64,000 nucleotides of DNA from Allacma fusca. Its lineage: Eukaryota; Arthropoda; Collembola; Symphypleona; Sminthuridae. The stretch lies in contig OX359250.1 of assembly GCA_947179485.1 (NCBI GenBank), forward strand, positions 37,416,783 to 37,480,782, in the 5' to 3' direction. The notes under the pieces were generated by a model that was not told the origin of the DNA, made no database searches, and was given only the letters and a program-made list of their open reading frames with translations. How positions within the stretch are numbered: the first letter of the stretch is position 1; the number at the start of each line of letters is the position of its first letter. Of this stretch, positions 38,164-50,695 are shown piece by piece. Position numbers and translations under genes: made by a program.

Positions 38164-41131
38164 CGTCTCAGGCAACAAGATTCCCTGTAATTTACACACA
38201 ATTTAAACCTAAATTCCAAGTAAATATTCATAGCGGTACGTACATTGTAATGTACAAATAGTACAGTGTACCTTGCAAATAATGTAAATGCAATTGTGAA
38301 CTTATGTATGGGTGCACATAGATTTTTTATAATTACTGACAGCACCCTTTGAAAAATTACAAAGCTCCAGGTGAACTCAAGTGAAAGATCCGTTTTTTCT
38401 CAGTCATCAAATAATCAGCCGTTTACATTTATCCACTGCACCGCCCATTGCTACAGTGATAGTGCAGACACGTAAAATTGGGGAGCAGGTCTGATTCGCG
38501 TATTTAATTTTCTTGGGATTGTGAGGAGTATGTAGGTAAGGTATACACATACATACATATGTGGGTAAGTATTATTTCATTAAGGGTAAGTCCATACTAA
38601 GTGAGAGCCGTGGACTCATCCTCCCCAGTTCGGACTGGTTTTTCCCCCCTGAATGGAATTAATTTAGCATGGAGTTGACTGGGGGGATTGGGAGATGAAA
38701 TTAAATCGTCATTGAGAGATTCTTTGCTCGTGTGTATCATAATTGTGTGGTCATACAATTCCATTAAGTTGTTAAGTCTCAGTAATTTATTGTTTATCAC
38801 ACAAAAGACTGACTTTTATGCGGAGTTTTACAAGTTACACACATTATTTCATGTGCCTTTAATTCCATTTGAGACGAGTCCGCGCGTAATTATCATTCTG
38901 CGTCGATCCCCTCTTGTTTCAGCTTTTTTAAATTCATCATTGCCAAAGTCAGACGTTTTATGGCCTTTGTAATGTTCTGCCGTCAAACGGCTTTTTAAAA
39001 TCGTATTTCTTATCCCTCCAGAATTTTTGCGGAATTCTAAGCTCCATGCGCGCATATAGGATAGGGATTGAAATTGAATATTCTCATCACATTTGAGGAC
39101 TTGCTTTAAATTTTATAACTTTTGGGAAAAAAACAGTTCCTATTTGGGAACAAATACGAGCTCTGATTTGAGAAAACTAAAGATGATTATGCTAACATGA
39201 AGGATGGGGCCGCATCTTTGGAACTTTTCAATTTGCATGCACGATTAACAAAGAATTTTGATCGGGGATTGTTTTTTCCCTCCTTTTGAAAGTAGATTTT
39301 CTTTTGTAGTCTCTCATGTACTACTTAGGGAAATTTATATGCAAAATTGTCTCTTGTTCCGTGGTGTTGTGCGTGAGTTGGGTTCAGTGAGTGTGGGTCT
39401 CTGTGTATGTAGAAATGGATGGAGGGGGGAGAGAAGAAAAGTCCTTTGGTTCTGACTGGAAGAGAGGGAGAGAGAGAAGGAAACGAGCTGTAGATCATCT
39501 TTATGGCGGCCAGGAGGAGATGGCTGCTTGCATCTTGTACATGGACTCCTCAGCGGATGTCGTACATTGAGAAAATAAGCTTATTTTATCTTGGTCATAA
39601 AATAGAATTTATGAACGCCTCTGGAAAAAAGATCAGAGCCAGCGAAAAACGCCCGCATTTCGTCCCTGCAATATCGTTATTTCATAAAAAGCTTGTCCTC
39701 ATGCTCTTGTGTGTTCCTCCATTTATTCCTCTCCGCTTTAATTGTGTTATGCGTCGTCCTCTCTCTCCTCCACTCCTGCCAAAAATATATATACGGACGT
39801 AGTTTAAACAACTTAAATTCCATTCAGGATAACGGTCCCTATACAACTCTCATCTCTCCTTCCCCAACATGCCCTCTCACTCACAGACTCCCAAAATCCC
39901 AACTTTTCACTCCTCATATTTTTTTTTCTCATGGAAAACTTCCCAATCCCCATCCATTTCATATTTGGTGTCTGGAGGGGATCAAAAATATAAGTCAGGA
40001 ATAAGGAAATAAGTCAGGTTTTTTTTTCACAGAGCTTAAAAACTGTTTTCAAAACTCTCACAAATGTTTTATGCTGAGAGGTTAGAAAATTAGATTTTTA
40101 TTTACAGATTGGGATGTGTATCCGAGTGGTATGAGATGTTGGAGGTGTGTTCATACATACATAATTATGTACATACCTAGGGCGTCTGAGCATTTCCCAG
40201 GAATCAATCCTCCCCTATAAATTGTATACTGAGCAGGGTGTAATTTTCGGCATAAAATTTTATTAGCGAGGGAAATTAGCAGGAAATGATTTTTCTTCAT
40301 GTGTCTGCTTACTATTTCCCAATGCAATAATATTACTTGGAGATACGGATAGTAGGGTTGTATTTCACAGGGACTTTCCTTTAGAGTGGGACCTCTCCTT
40401 GGAGTTGTGGAGAGAGAGGAGACATAAAAATCCTAGTATTATGGACTTGTATCATGTGAGAGGAGTATTTTTAAATATACGGAACATTTGCAAGATCAGC
40501 AGAGAAAATTATGGGGAAAGGTATAAATTGTAATTTACTCACCACCCCCGCCATAAAATAGGTGGTTAAAAATGCGAATAACTGTCAGAGGGAAGGGTAA
40601 ATTGAGCAAATGTTAAATAGATTTGGTTGGGAAGCGGTCCTTTATTTTCCGCTGACGTAATATCTGGTGAACCGTCACCATTTTCAATTTAGAGCTAATG
40701 ATCTTGGTTTCAGGGCACCATTCGACCATTCACCAGTCAGCGGGAGCGGGACGGTTTCTTATAAATCCCTATTTTTTTTCTACGTATACCTATACATAAC
40801 AATATACCCTTCCTACAGTCAGTTTTAATACGGGCATATGCACTGTACTACAACACACACTGCACATGCAATGTACAGGGCAAACTTACGGAGCATACAT
40901 TGACATACAAATACACATAGCACCCAGCGAATCTGTTATACAGCTACAATATTATACGTCCACAAAAGTGGATCTTCCGCTAAGAAGCAATGTAACTTTA
41001 TAGGGTCGTTTTTGTAAGTACCGAAATGATTTCTGGGAGGCTCTTCAGCACCCAATTTTGTCTCTGCAAAAACAAATGAGCATTTTTTGTTTGTGTTGTT
41101 TTTGTAGTTTGCTTATTAGCTTTGCTGTTTT

Positions 41132-41163
41132 GCTGGGAAGTTCTGTCGCTGGGAAGTTCTGTT
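41132..41163. repeat. 16-bp tandem duplication
   Basis: GCTGGGAAGTTCTGT occurs twice head to tail (41132 and 41148) with one final base difference. Confidence 0.93.
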
Positions 41164-41472
41164 GCTCCTGCTCACAAGGCTCCCACAGATACATTGAAAT
41201 CTTAACGGCTGATGTGCACAATTGACTTTTGCTATGAGAGGGAGCTCTGGGTATATGTAAGATTGTGGTATAGGCAGATAGGATGGAATTATATGGGATA
41301 ATTGTGTGTAAGTTATAGGGAAGTGCCAGGGCTTCGGAGAGTGCCTGGTCCGCCACACACATCCCTATGTTTGGCTGTGACTCTGAGGAGCAAGTGAGAG
41401 GCTAAGAGGACGCTGTGTACAAGGAGTAAGTACTAACTATTATGCTTACACAAGGGAGATGTGGAGGGATAA

Positions 41473-41710
41473 GGAGGAAGAAAAGAAAAAAAGAGGGGAA
41501 AATGTGCACATTTAGATGAGCATGTAGTCAAAGTCTCAAGTTTGGAGGAACCGAGTGAGCATCACCATTGTGAGAGTCATAAACAAATTTTCCGTGCCAT
41601 AAAAGTCAGGGGAAAAAATGGTAGTGTGGAGACGTTCGAGCCAAAACGGCTTGCACTTTACGCCAATGCAAAACACTTGGCGAGAGATTTACACCTCAGT
41701 AACAAGACGG
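41473..41710 (+). CDS. Candidate exon, unknown protein (weak)
   Basis: I do not recognise the product. The plus-strand frame is open from just after a TAA at 41470-41472 to a good donor, AGACGG then GTAAGA (41710/41711), about 79 codons. The peptide looks protein-like in composition: a basic start (GGRKEKKRGK), a Glu/His patch (EEPSEHHHCESH), then FRAIKVRGKNG and LYANAKHLARDLHLS. A clear acceptor is lacking; TTTAG at 41511-41515 is the nearest and has no pyrimidine tract. Past the donor the frame enters a TCA/TCT triplet run, which would be intronic. The 5' part is purine-rich, which inflates open frames. Confidence 0.2.
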
Positions 41711-41755
41711 GTAAGACATTCCCGGTTTTTTTTCCTTTCCACCCCTCAACCTCTC

Positions 41756-41784
41756 CATCATCATCTTCATCATCATCATCATCT
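41756..41784. repeat. (CAT)n triplet repeat
   Basis: About nine CAT/CTT units. They encode poly-Ser in one overlapping frame. Confidence 0.93.
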
Positions 41785-43027
41785 ATAGGCTCATATGGGT
41801 GCATACGGAGGGCTGTATCTGTACAGTCATGTGTGCATAGACTTAGACGTACATACGTACACAGTTCCCTTGCTACTATATATGTCTGTGGCCTTTATGT
41901 ACATATGTATACGTGAGGACGTGCATGTACATATCTACTTGTGCACTTGCCAGGCTGCGACGGCTCTCTCACTCTCACTCCCGCACTCATCCTCCCCTCT
42001 CACATGTACCCCTGTTTGTTTTATGCCCTCTAAACGGTAAGTATATTACCCCAAGTGTGTTACAAATGCATGGAATGGAGATCCAGGGAGGAAGGAATTT
42101 AGAACTTATGTCGACGGATGGGACTGTGAGGGAAAGGGTCATGAGGGCCGGGGTATGGTGTGAGCTGAGAGATGAAGCTGTATACAGTCACTTCCACCTG
42201 ATTACATGTAAAGCAAGCACTGAAAGTTTGCATAAATACCTATAAAAGTAACGGGGAGCAAAGTAAATGAGAATTTATTCCTCCGCATTTTCCACTCCGC
42301 TTCATTTACACTCCACTCCGTGGCAAATCATTGGGTGAGGATCCAGGGCGTACCAATAAACCATTATGTGCCCATAGCTTTATTTTTAGTGTCGTGTTGT
42401 CATCCCTGTCCTTTTAATTAAAACTGGATTTTTTTTACCTCAAGATGAACATACTAGTAAAGAACCAACTCTGTCACATGTCTCCATCTCCCTTCCCACC
42501 ATCTCAGGGTTTTCAATCAAATTTTTTTTTAAAGGCCCGTGCCTGTCTCCGGGAGGAACTTTTGGGGTTTTACAGAGGGAAGGAAAACCCCCTGAAAAAT
42601 TTTGTGAGAGATGCTTTAAAAAAAATTGGAGTATTTTTTGATGGAAAATGTCTACAAACTTTTCAAGCTTCACTTGAGATTTGGATAAAGAAAAAAAAAT
42701 AACTGATGTAAACTGGTTGAGGTTACTACAGGATGTTGACAAACTGGTGTGGGGAATGACAACAGGTGAAGGGAGAGGTAGCGGAAGGAGGAATGTGTGA
42801 AATGTTAATGATGCTCAAATGTTTTAGAACAATCAGGAGGTTGGCAGTTGAGGAAAAGCAGATGGGATGGTAAATATTCCATTTACGTGAAAACAAGAAT
42901 GACTTTCTCATGATTAAGCACTAACGGTCCCAATTCCCAGACCTTTTACAATACTCAATGACAAAGAGAGACGGGAAAAGGGGGACAATATGCGGAGGAA
43001 AGTTGTTCACCGTTCTTTATACTGTAG

Positions 43028-43050
43028 TTTTTTTTTTTTTTTTTTTTTTT
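43028..43050. repeat. T23 homopolymer
   Basis: An uninterrupted run of 23 T, followed by GGCGGGGC. It could be the poly-A tail of a minus-strand retrocopy, but I see no gene-like sequence or target duplication beside it. Confidence 0.95.
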
Positions 43051-43620
43051 GGCGGGGCAGTGTCATGAACAGTCGTATCTCCATCGTGCATACATACAGT
43101 TGAGTGCCTCTCACAGTTCCAGGAGTTGAGTCTGTATGGAAATGCATACATAACCAAAATTGAGTACGTATTTCAAAAAGGGAGGCAGCTCGCCAAAATA
43201 TTTGAAGGGAAAATTGTGTAGAATAAAGGAGCCTCAGATGGGAAAAAATATATTGGAGGAGTCAAAGGAAGAGAATACTTCCCCTTGGGGACAAATGGGA
43301 ATTTATTGGAGGCGAGCACATTCACATTCAACATTTCCTGGCATGGATTAATGAGCCACATATTTTTCTGTGAGTAATTACCCATGCCATATTCAAGACT
43401 TCTGTTCTGACTCTCTCACTTGTCCTCATAGTAGTAGATACTGGGATCTCTGTATCCTAGAGACTGCTGAAGGGGCCCTGTAGCTTTTAATCCCAACTAC
43501 TTCCTTCCCCCTGTCTTCAAAAAACTGCCCAAATTCAAAAGAAATCCTATTCCTCATTTGAAATTATCCATATGTACATGAGTAGATATATACCTACACA
43601 TTATTCATAAATCACACATT

Positions 43621-43798
43621 CAAATCTCTATGCGTTGCATGTGTGCACAAATCTCCACGCATATGAACTATGTATGTACAAGTCCCCATGCAATTTATCC
43701 TATGTATTTATAAATCTCTGTGCATAGGATCATGAATTTATAAATCTCTGTGCAAAATTTCTACGTGCAAATATCTATGTATAAGCTTATGAGTGTAA
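43621..43798. repeat. Degenerate tandem repeat, about 6 units of 27-32 bp
   Basis: The phrase (C/T)AAATCTCTRTGC recurs with unit starts at 43621, 43648, 43679, 43711, 43741 and 43768. Each unit is followed by a variable ATATGAACTATGTATTTA-like tail. The copies are strongly diverged, so this is an old or slowly decaying array. Confidence 0.8.
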
Positions 43799-44464
43799 GT
43801 ATGTAATTACGTGGTTATAAATGAAGGTCCTCAGAGTGAAGTCCCAAATGCAAACTATTTGAGCAAACCCTAAAACCATCTATTTATTTTAATGTCGTTA
43901 GCTGATCTGTCCACAGCGGAAGTGTAATAAGGGTAACATATTTCCATGGTAATTATAAAATCAGGTAAATAAGTAGGACAGCGAGGGACGGGGGAAATTT
44001 CCGCCAGGAGTGTATGACTTCTGGGCAAATTTAGCATAAATATGAAGGACGTGGGAAGCACCGGGTCAAACAGACCCTGACCCCATGACCGTCCTCTCCA
44101 GAGAGCAAGAGCTGAGGGAACAGTGCAAGTGTACTGGGTGATCCTGAGCTGTGGGAAATCTAATGGGGACTAAATACGGAGCCCATTGGGCAGATTATAG
44201 TAAAATGATACGACTGTAGGTTTATTGTGGTATGAGTCGACGGACTGTGGATTTTTCTGAAATTGATGGACCTAATGAAAATTTATAAAGCCTGTGGTGG
44301 GTTACAGATAGTGTGTTTCTTATGAGTGGTTTTAACTCTTCACATTGAGCATTCACGTTTCGTTTCAAAAAGCATTCATTGTTTGAATTTTATCTGATTT
44401 ATGGACCACATCACGTCTTTTATTGCTAATGCTCCCGGTTAATGCCATAAATATTCCGCCGACG

Positions 44465-44465
<1 letters not shown>

Positions 44466-44499
<34 letters not shown>
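44466..44499. repeat. (CT)n microsatellite
   Basis: Pure CT run of about 16 copies. Confidence 0.96.
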
Positions 44500-44503
<4 letters not shown>

Positions 44504-46475
44504 TTACTCTTCCGTCCTCATCTCATATGACGAGGAGAGTATGTGTACCAGTGAGACTCTGATCCGGCAATGGTACTTCTACCAGCAGGGGAATACGTGC
44601 AAGACAGTGCATAAAGTATGAACCACTTTGTAAAATATGTTTTTTTTTCCTTCCTCTCTGGGCTTTCATCCACAAATTCTGCATTTTCCAACGACACACA
44701 AGATATTATCCTTTGCTGACAATAAACTGTGAAGTTCAAATCAAGTAAAACCTTTGTGGGGTGTAAATCAGATGGTAAAAGTTTCACATAATTTCCCTCT
44801 TTTATACATTTTATGTAACATATCCACAACCTTTTCATCTTTCATATCTTTTTTATTCTATTTACACGTTCTGTCAACTTACCAACTCTAAATAATGTGA
44901 GGATGGATTTTAATAAAAATGTCTTCACTGTGGAGTCAAAATATTTCTATGACGTAGGCTTTCACATCAGATCCTCCTACCGAATTTTCGAGTGGCTACA
45001 TTTCAAAACATTTCATGGGAATCCAAATAGCTGGAATAGTCTCTATTCAAATTAATAGAATTTAGGCGTTATGACGTAGATAATGCTTCTAGGATTTATT
45101 GCCTGTCGTTGGAAGTCAACGCCTCTAGAGCTACATCATTTGGCAATAAAGCAATAATTACAATAATTATTACAATTTTAAATTAAGTACTTTTTGGTTA
45201 AGTTGTAAAAAAACCAACAGCTTGTGGGCAGAAGATTTAAATTTGATGGAACAAAAATCAGGGCTGTAAACTCATAAAAAATTGAGGGAAAATTTGTCAA
45301 TTTGTTTGTTTAAAATATTTTTATTTGGCGTCTAAAGATTTACATAAAAGGAGTTTCAAAAATGATTTCTCAATTTTTGGGGATAAGCGAACACAATTTG
45401 TTACAACGTCGAAAATATTGATTGTATTAGGAAACGTGTTTAATTTTTTTTCAAACAAAATATTTTTTTAAATAATTTTGCAAAAAGTTAATCTGAACGA
45501 TACTGCAATAAATTGTTAAATAAAACCTTAATATTTTGGAGACCCATACAAAAATACATTAGGATGAGGAACCATCCTGTGGATCAAATTTAAATTTCTA
45601 AAAAAATTGGGAGGGAATATATTGATTTTTATTTCTTAGAACATGTTCTCTGATGGATATTCATTTTTGGCTTTTATTGTCACAGTCGGAAATGTGTCTG
45701 TTCCCCTTAGACATATTTACATGGGGAACGGTATGTTTCACCGATGTTGGAAGAAAAGAGAGCAAAATGTTAAAATGAGCCTTTTGGTAGCATTCGTGGC
45801 CTACACAATCGCACAGGGATAATAGGAGCAGTACAATTCTTGCATACATGTGCTCACAAGAGCGTAGGTGAATATCTACAGCGATGTACACAGCGTGCAG
45901 AACTAACAAATGTTTAGTGAGTGCATATACATATGACGGACTGTTACACTGTGGGGGAAATTGCCGTTGGAGACTGTCCATATAGGAGCGGGTGTGTGAG
46001 TGGGTATAGGTAAGCTTGATATTGATGGAATGGCAGGTCGAGAAAGGGTAAAGTTTGCAAATCATCACTCATTGGAAGCGATTGGTGTGGCGATGGGAAT
46101 CAGTCCTCGCAGTCATTCATCAATCCATCTTCTTGAGTAGTGGTTCAGTGGATAGATGGATGAAGCGACGGGGAGGAAAAGTCACAAGGAGTTTACTGAA
46201 TAGGGTGGGTGACATTTATTAATGACCTCCCGAGTGAGCCGCCGTCTCTCACCCACAACCCCTTTGATTATTATTGATGTAATGCGCTACTTGAATATTT
46301 TTCTCCGTCAACTTCATGCCTCAATACTTTCACTAATCACAAAACAGTTATATTTTCCGCCAGAAGTCATTTCATATTTCCAAGATTTACGCAATCATTC
46401 CCATGGAACGACAGGTCCGATCAAACCAGTCTGGATCCCAACATCAAGTCGGACAAGCTCCAGAAATCTAATTTT

Positions 46476-46567
46476 CCAAGGTTCAAAAAGCAGAATGGTC
46501 CAAGGTTTGAAAATAAAAATGGTCCAAGGTTTGAAAATCAAGATGTTCAGGTTCAAGCTTTAAAATT
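46476..46567. repeat. 24-bp tandem units at the edge of the minisatellite
   Basis: Three units of 24 bp start at 46476, 46500 and 46524 (shared core CCAAGGTT and AATGGT). A 20-bp remnant (46548-46567) then joins the 23-bp array. The 24-bp unit aligns loosely to the 23-bp monomer, so it is probably a diverged relative. In one frame it gives an 8-residue repeat (VQGLKIKM), which is a by-product. Confidence 0.88.
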
Positions 46568-47119
46568 CAAATTGCCCAAATTTTAAAGTTCAGATTGTCT
46601 AAATTTTAAAATTCAAATTGCCCAAATTTTAAAGTTCAGATTGTCTAAACTTTAAAATTCAAATTACCGAAATTTTAAAGTTCAAATTGTCTAAATTTTA
46701 AAATTCAAATTGCCCAAATTTTAAAGTTCAGATTGTCTAAATTTTAAAATTCAAATTAAGCAAATTTTAAAATTCAAATTGCCCAAAGTTTAAAATTTAA
46801 ATAGTCTAAATTTTAAAATTCAAATTGCCCAAATTTTAAAGTTCAGATTGTCTAAATTTTAAAATTCAAATTAAGCAAATTTTAAAATTCAAATTGCCCA
46901 AATTTTAAAGTTCAGATTGTCTAAATTTTAAAATTCAAATTAAGCAAATTTTAAAATTCAAATTGCCCAAAGTTTAAAATTTAAATAGTCTAAATTTTAA
47001 AATTCAAATTGCCCAAATTTTAAAGTTCAGATTGTCTAAATTTTAAAATTCAAATTAAGCAAATTTTAAAATTCAAATTGCCCAAAGTTTAAAATTTAAA
47101 TAGTCTAAATTTTAAAATT
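46568..47119. repeat. AT-rich minisatellite: 24 monomers of 23 bp with higher-order structure
   Basis: Exactly 24 head-to-tail monomers of 23 bp fill 552 bases. Five monomer types can be told apart by their 5' half: A (CAAATTGCCC, ending AAAGTT), B (CAGATTGTCT), C (CAAATTAAGC), D (CAAATTGCCCAAAG) and E (TAAATAGTCT). B, C and E carry the palindrome AATTTTAAAATT. From 46568 the order is AB AB A'B' (variants of AB), then from 46706 ABCDE, ABC, ABCDE, ABCDE. The array therefore shifts from dimers to five-monomer (115-bp) units, with one partial unit. Confidence 0.97.
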
Positions 47120-47203
47120 CAAATAACCAAAATTTTGAAAATCAATTGCTTAAATTTAAAAAATTAAATTATCAAAGTTTTAAAACCAAATCTTCAAATT
47201 TTG
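47120..47203. repeat. Decayed 3' edge of the minisatellite
   Basis: Two more 23-bp units (47120-47142 and 47143-47165) and two shortened ones (47166-47186 and 47187-47203) keep the CAAAT start and the TTTTAAAA centre but are heavily diverged, as is usual at array edges. Confidence 0.85.
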
Positions 47204-50200
47204 TATCCCTATAAAAGCTACGTATTACGTTACCAGCTACGTTTCTAAAGTGTGTAAATGGTCAGCAAAATTATGAGTCCCTCTGCCAATAAATACAGTC
47301 GAGACAAACATCCTTGTAATGAGATTTCACTGTAATTTAATTTGCGCTTCTTACATATTGTATGAACACTTGTAACTAAGCATTATTAATTATAAGCTAT
47401 AGCCAAAGCGGAAATGCATTGTATGATCCATCGGCGCTTTTGTGAGCACTTAAAGTTTTTTAAAGGCAAAGATAGAGCATCTTCAAAAGCATGTTAAATC
47501 AATGAAAAATTTCAATTTCCAAGCAAAACCTTCAGAAAGACCCGGAGTGATGTTAGGGGAAAACGTGAGGATTAATAGCCTTGATTTGTAATAATGACAG
47601 AAGAGATTTTTCACTTTCAGCTTTTAAAAAAAGAAACCGGAAAAAAAATTCTATTCATTCTTGTCAATCCCCAGCCCCAAACCGATCAAGTATACATACT
47701 CCGGCTCCAACTAAAGGAGTAATCACCAAGCACATGCATGCAACATGGTTCTCATTCCTGAGTAATTTTGTTGATTAGTGATTCCCCCGTGTAAGAACAT
47801 GAAAGGTAGTTCCAGAACAAATGGGTGTATTGAGAGGTTGATAAATTTTGTGCACACACATATGCCCCGAGCTCACTGGGCTTGAGAATTATCAAATAAT
47901 ATTTACCTGTGTGATCTGATAAGAGCTTGTAGACAACTGCCAAAGACATACACTCGGGGCTTCCAGGAGATACGATCCCCATTAAGTGGGGAAATGAGAG
48001 TTAAGAGACGGGAGACTGTTCATTTGGTGTGTGGAGTCGGAAATAAATGGGATGTCATATCAGAATGTCATCGTCACTCAGTCAACGTTAGAGTTTGAAA
48101 ACTGGGACCGGATAAGCATTCCTGGGAGTTGTTTCGCGACGCCGGTAGCTTTTGTAATAAGATTGAACCGGTGTAAAAAGATTAGAAGACAGGAGCCTTT
48201 ATGATGAGCGAGTGAGGGTTTTCGGAGGGAATGAATGTGTAGGAAGGAACTTTGTCTATCGCCATCGCCATTCAACAACGCACTTTCCCAAGACATGTGA
48301 ATAAGAAAAATGACCCTGGTGATCCATCACGATTGACTGATGAGAAAAAGCTATTACCCTCACATTTCCCTACATGTGAACTTATGGATATCATATTATG
48401 AATCCATTCCCTTCCCAGTCTCACTCCATGCATATTCCAGGCTCTGTGGACCCAACTTGATTATTTCCAAGGAACATCCAACGGCTCTTGCAAAATCTCA
48501 AATCTTCCCGAACTCCTCAAATACAAAATAAATAACTTTTTACTTAACAACATCTCAACTTTTAAACTCTCCACGGTCGGCTGGAAATCTCCAAAAGTCT
48601 ACACTTTCGTCGTCCCTAGAGTCCCGATTCCATATGCTATCAGAGCTGACAAGACCCTCCAGAATTATTCTACTCTTGCAAGTGTAGGTTTCATTTATTT
48701 ACAGAATTTTGTACACAACTGCTTTTATAGCAGCCGTTTTTAGCTACACGAATACATTTACAGTTTCACGTCCGTAATGCATATGGACCATAGGACTGGG
48801 TTTATAATGACGCTGTAACATTCATACCTATGTATGTAGTGTCACGTGTGTAATTTGAAGTGTGTAATGTTACTTGTGAAATGTTAGGTGTGTAAAATAT
48901 ATATGGTGTTCAGATTGGGACGTCACGTTCATATATGTATATTAACTGTGAGGTTGGACAGGGAATTAAAGCCCTGAAAGGGAGATCCGTTGGATGACGG
49001 ACAGTGGGACAGTATCGGTTGACACATCGGGCATTTCCTTCCCTGAAGGACCATGTATTACAGTCCAGGTCATTGTTTACCATAACCCATGTAAAAGTTT
49101 GGCTAGGGACGATAAAAGTGTACAAGGAGAATTTATAACCCAGAGCTCCCTTGTTTCCTGATCGTTATGAGTTACAGCAACAATAATAATGTCATTGGTA
49201 CAGAAACGTGCATAATTACGCATATTAAATTTCATGTTCCTCTTTTTATGCGGACAGTAAAAATCGTAAAAAAAGGCATTACGGACGAGGCAGGAGCTGT
49301 TACGGTGTAACTTGTACACTTAAAAGTCGTCAAGAGATGGATTGGTATATCCGGGTGGGATGGCCTCGAAATAAAATATGAAGCAATCTGTGGAACCAAG
49401 GAGGTCTGACAGTTATGAATAGGTCCATTTGAGCGTAGTCATCAATAACAAATGTGAATTGCACGAAATATACAACAACTCCAGATAGCAACTCTGACTC
49501 TTATAGGCACACTCTGTACATGTAGATATGCACATATAAGCTCCTGACTCCATACCCCATCACATGCTCTTGCTCAACTCTCAACTTTCCTCTAGAAATG
49601 AATCCGTCTATGCCTGACCCTTCCAATGTAATACACACTGCAAAGAAATTATTTCCCTGAAAATGCATTTTGAAAAAGTGGACTAACATTTATTTACTCT
49701 TAAGTCCAATTTATCATTCTTTTTTAGCTATACAGAGAGGGAGCAATCCACCCAGTCACAGTCCCCCATTACCTTTAGTCTCTTCCCTCTCTGAAACCAT
49801 CAACATTTCAAGGAGCCTTGGTTTTTCCCTTGTCCATTGTGTAATATTCTTGATGAAGCAACTCCAATTGACATAAATAAGATTAATTCTCCAAAAACAT
49901 TGGTTTTAGCTGTCCCCACGGAAACGTTCCTCCCAACAGATAGTGCCCTCACGTTATCTCACCATTAAGTGCCATCTAGTACGTGGCCGCCTCAGCACGA
50001 CCCAACCACAACACTCCTTCATAATTAGCTCCCAGACATTTTCCCTGGCACTTAAACTTCTTCCAGCCATTAATCCTTCCTTGTTTAACCCATTCTGGGC
50101 TCCTCCAAGCATTCCTTTTGTGTCTGGCAATAACATCCGCATTTATTCCTCCAAATGACTATACTCCAGCCCTGGAACAAATCTTCAATAATAATTCAAA

Positions 50201-50640
50201 TTCCTCAAGTCCACAAGAATATTAGATCGAACTTAGCTTGGAAGTGCTAATTATTATTAAATAATTATAATATTCCTCATTTATAATCCTACAAATATAA
50301 TCCTGGGCAATATTCTACAGTACTCCCTCCCGTAAAATTGAAGGTATAGACTTGAGTCACGTCCAGACAGATGCCATTATTGACGTTGGGGCTTAATGAC
50401 AGTAAGATAGCTGACATTACTATTCATTAGGAGTCCTATTGTTAGTGTCGTTTTTTATTTTGCGCTAATATGCATTATTGATTACGTTATGTAATAATTA
50501 TAGCTCGGGGGTCATGCCAGTATTGGTTGGGAAATGTGGATATTATCTGTACACACTGTGTATCTACGTGGCCACATATATGCAAATAGGTGTTGGTGAG
50601 GTTAGAGAAGTGCCTGGAGGGTTGGGTAGTGCACGGAGTG
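47204..50640. other. Gene-free block
   Basis: No gene is recognised. The block holds a short 14-bp tandem array at 48844-48899 and a G-poor stretch around 49900-50170. Open frames are at most 76 codons, on both strands, and none has a recognisable motif. Confidence 0.7.
48844..48899. repeat. Tandem repeat, 4 diverged copies of about 14 bp
   Basis: Units ACGTGTGTAATTTGA, AGTGTGTAATGTT, ACTTGTGAAATGTT and AGGTGTGTAAAATA lie head to tail with lengths of 15, 13, 14 and 14. Confidence 0.8.
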
Positions 50641-50695
50641 GTTGGTGTTGTTGTAGGGAACCGGAGTCACTATACATAGAGGAGAGGGAAATTGC

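Larger units (their letters stand above)
33921..41470. other. Gene-free block
   Basis: No gene is recognised. The block holds a C-rich stretch (about 34260-34600), a perfect 16-bp palindrome at 35205-35220, a short ATCATCCGTA duplication at about 36098-36117, CT tracts at 37319-37341 and 38101-38161, a palindrome TACATAATTATGTA near 40148-40161, and a 16-bp direct duplication at 41132-41163. The ATG frame at 39503 opens in good context (TTTATGGCGGCC) but has no recognisable product. Confidence 0.65.
42040..46475. other. Gene-free block, AT-rich towards its end
   Basis: No gene is recognised. The block holds a T23 run at 43028-43050, a diverged 30-bp tandem repeat at 43621-43798, a CT run at 44466-44499, and a markedly AT-rich stretch from about 44850 to 45660 leading towards the minisatellite. 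The 135-codon minus-strand frame at 45661-46068 shows no domain and lies in a G-rich plus strand. Confidence 0.65.

Noticed and set aside
39503..39802. ATGGCGGCC start in good context with a 99-codon frame
   Set aside because: After a basic start the peptide turns into unremarkable Leu/Pro/Phe strings; there is no donor-supported exon and no domain.
43028..43050. T23 run as a retrocopy poly-A tail on the minus strand
   Set aside because: No gene-like or LINE/SINE-like sequence is recognisable beside it, and no flanking duplication is seen.
45661..46068. 135-codon minus-strand open frame
   Set aside because: Same composition effect; no signal peptide pattern, domain or splice context was recognised.
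46222..46563. 113-codon plus-strand frame ending in an 8-residue repeat
   Set aside because: The repeat is the translation of the 24-bp units at the minisatellite edge; the rest is unremarkable.
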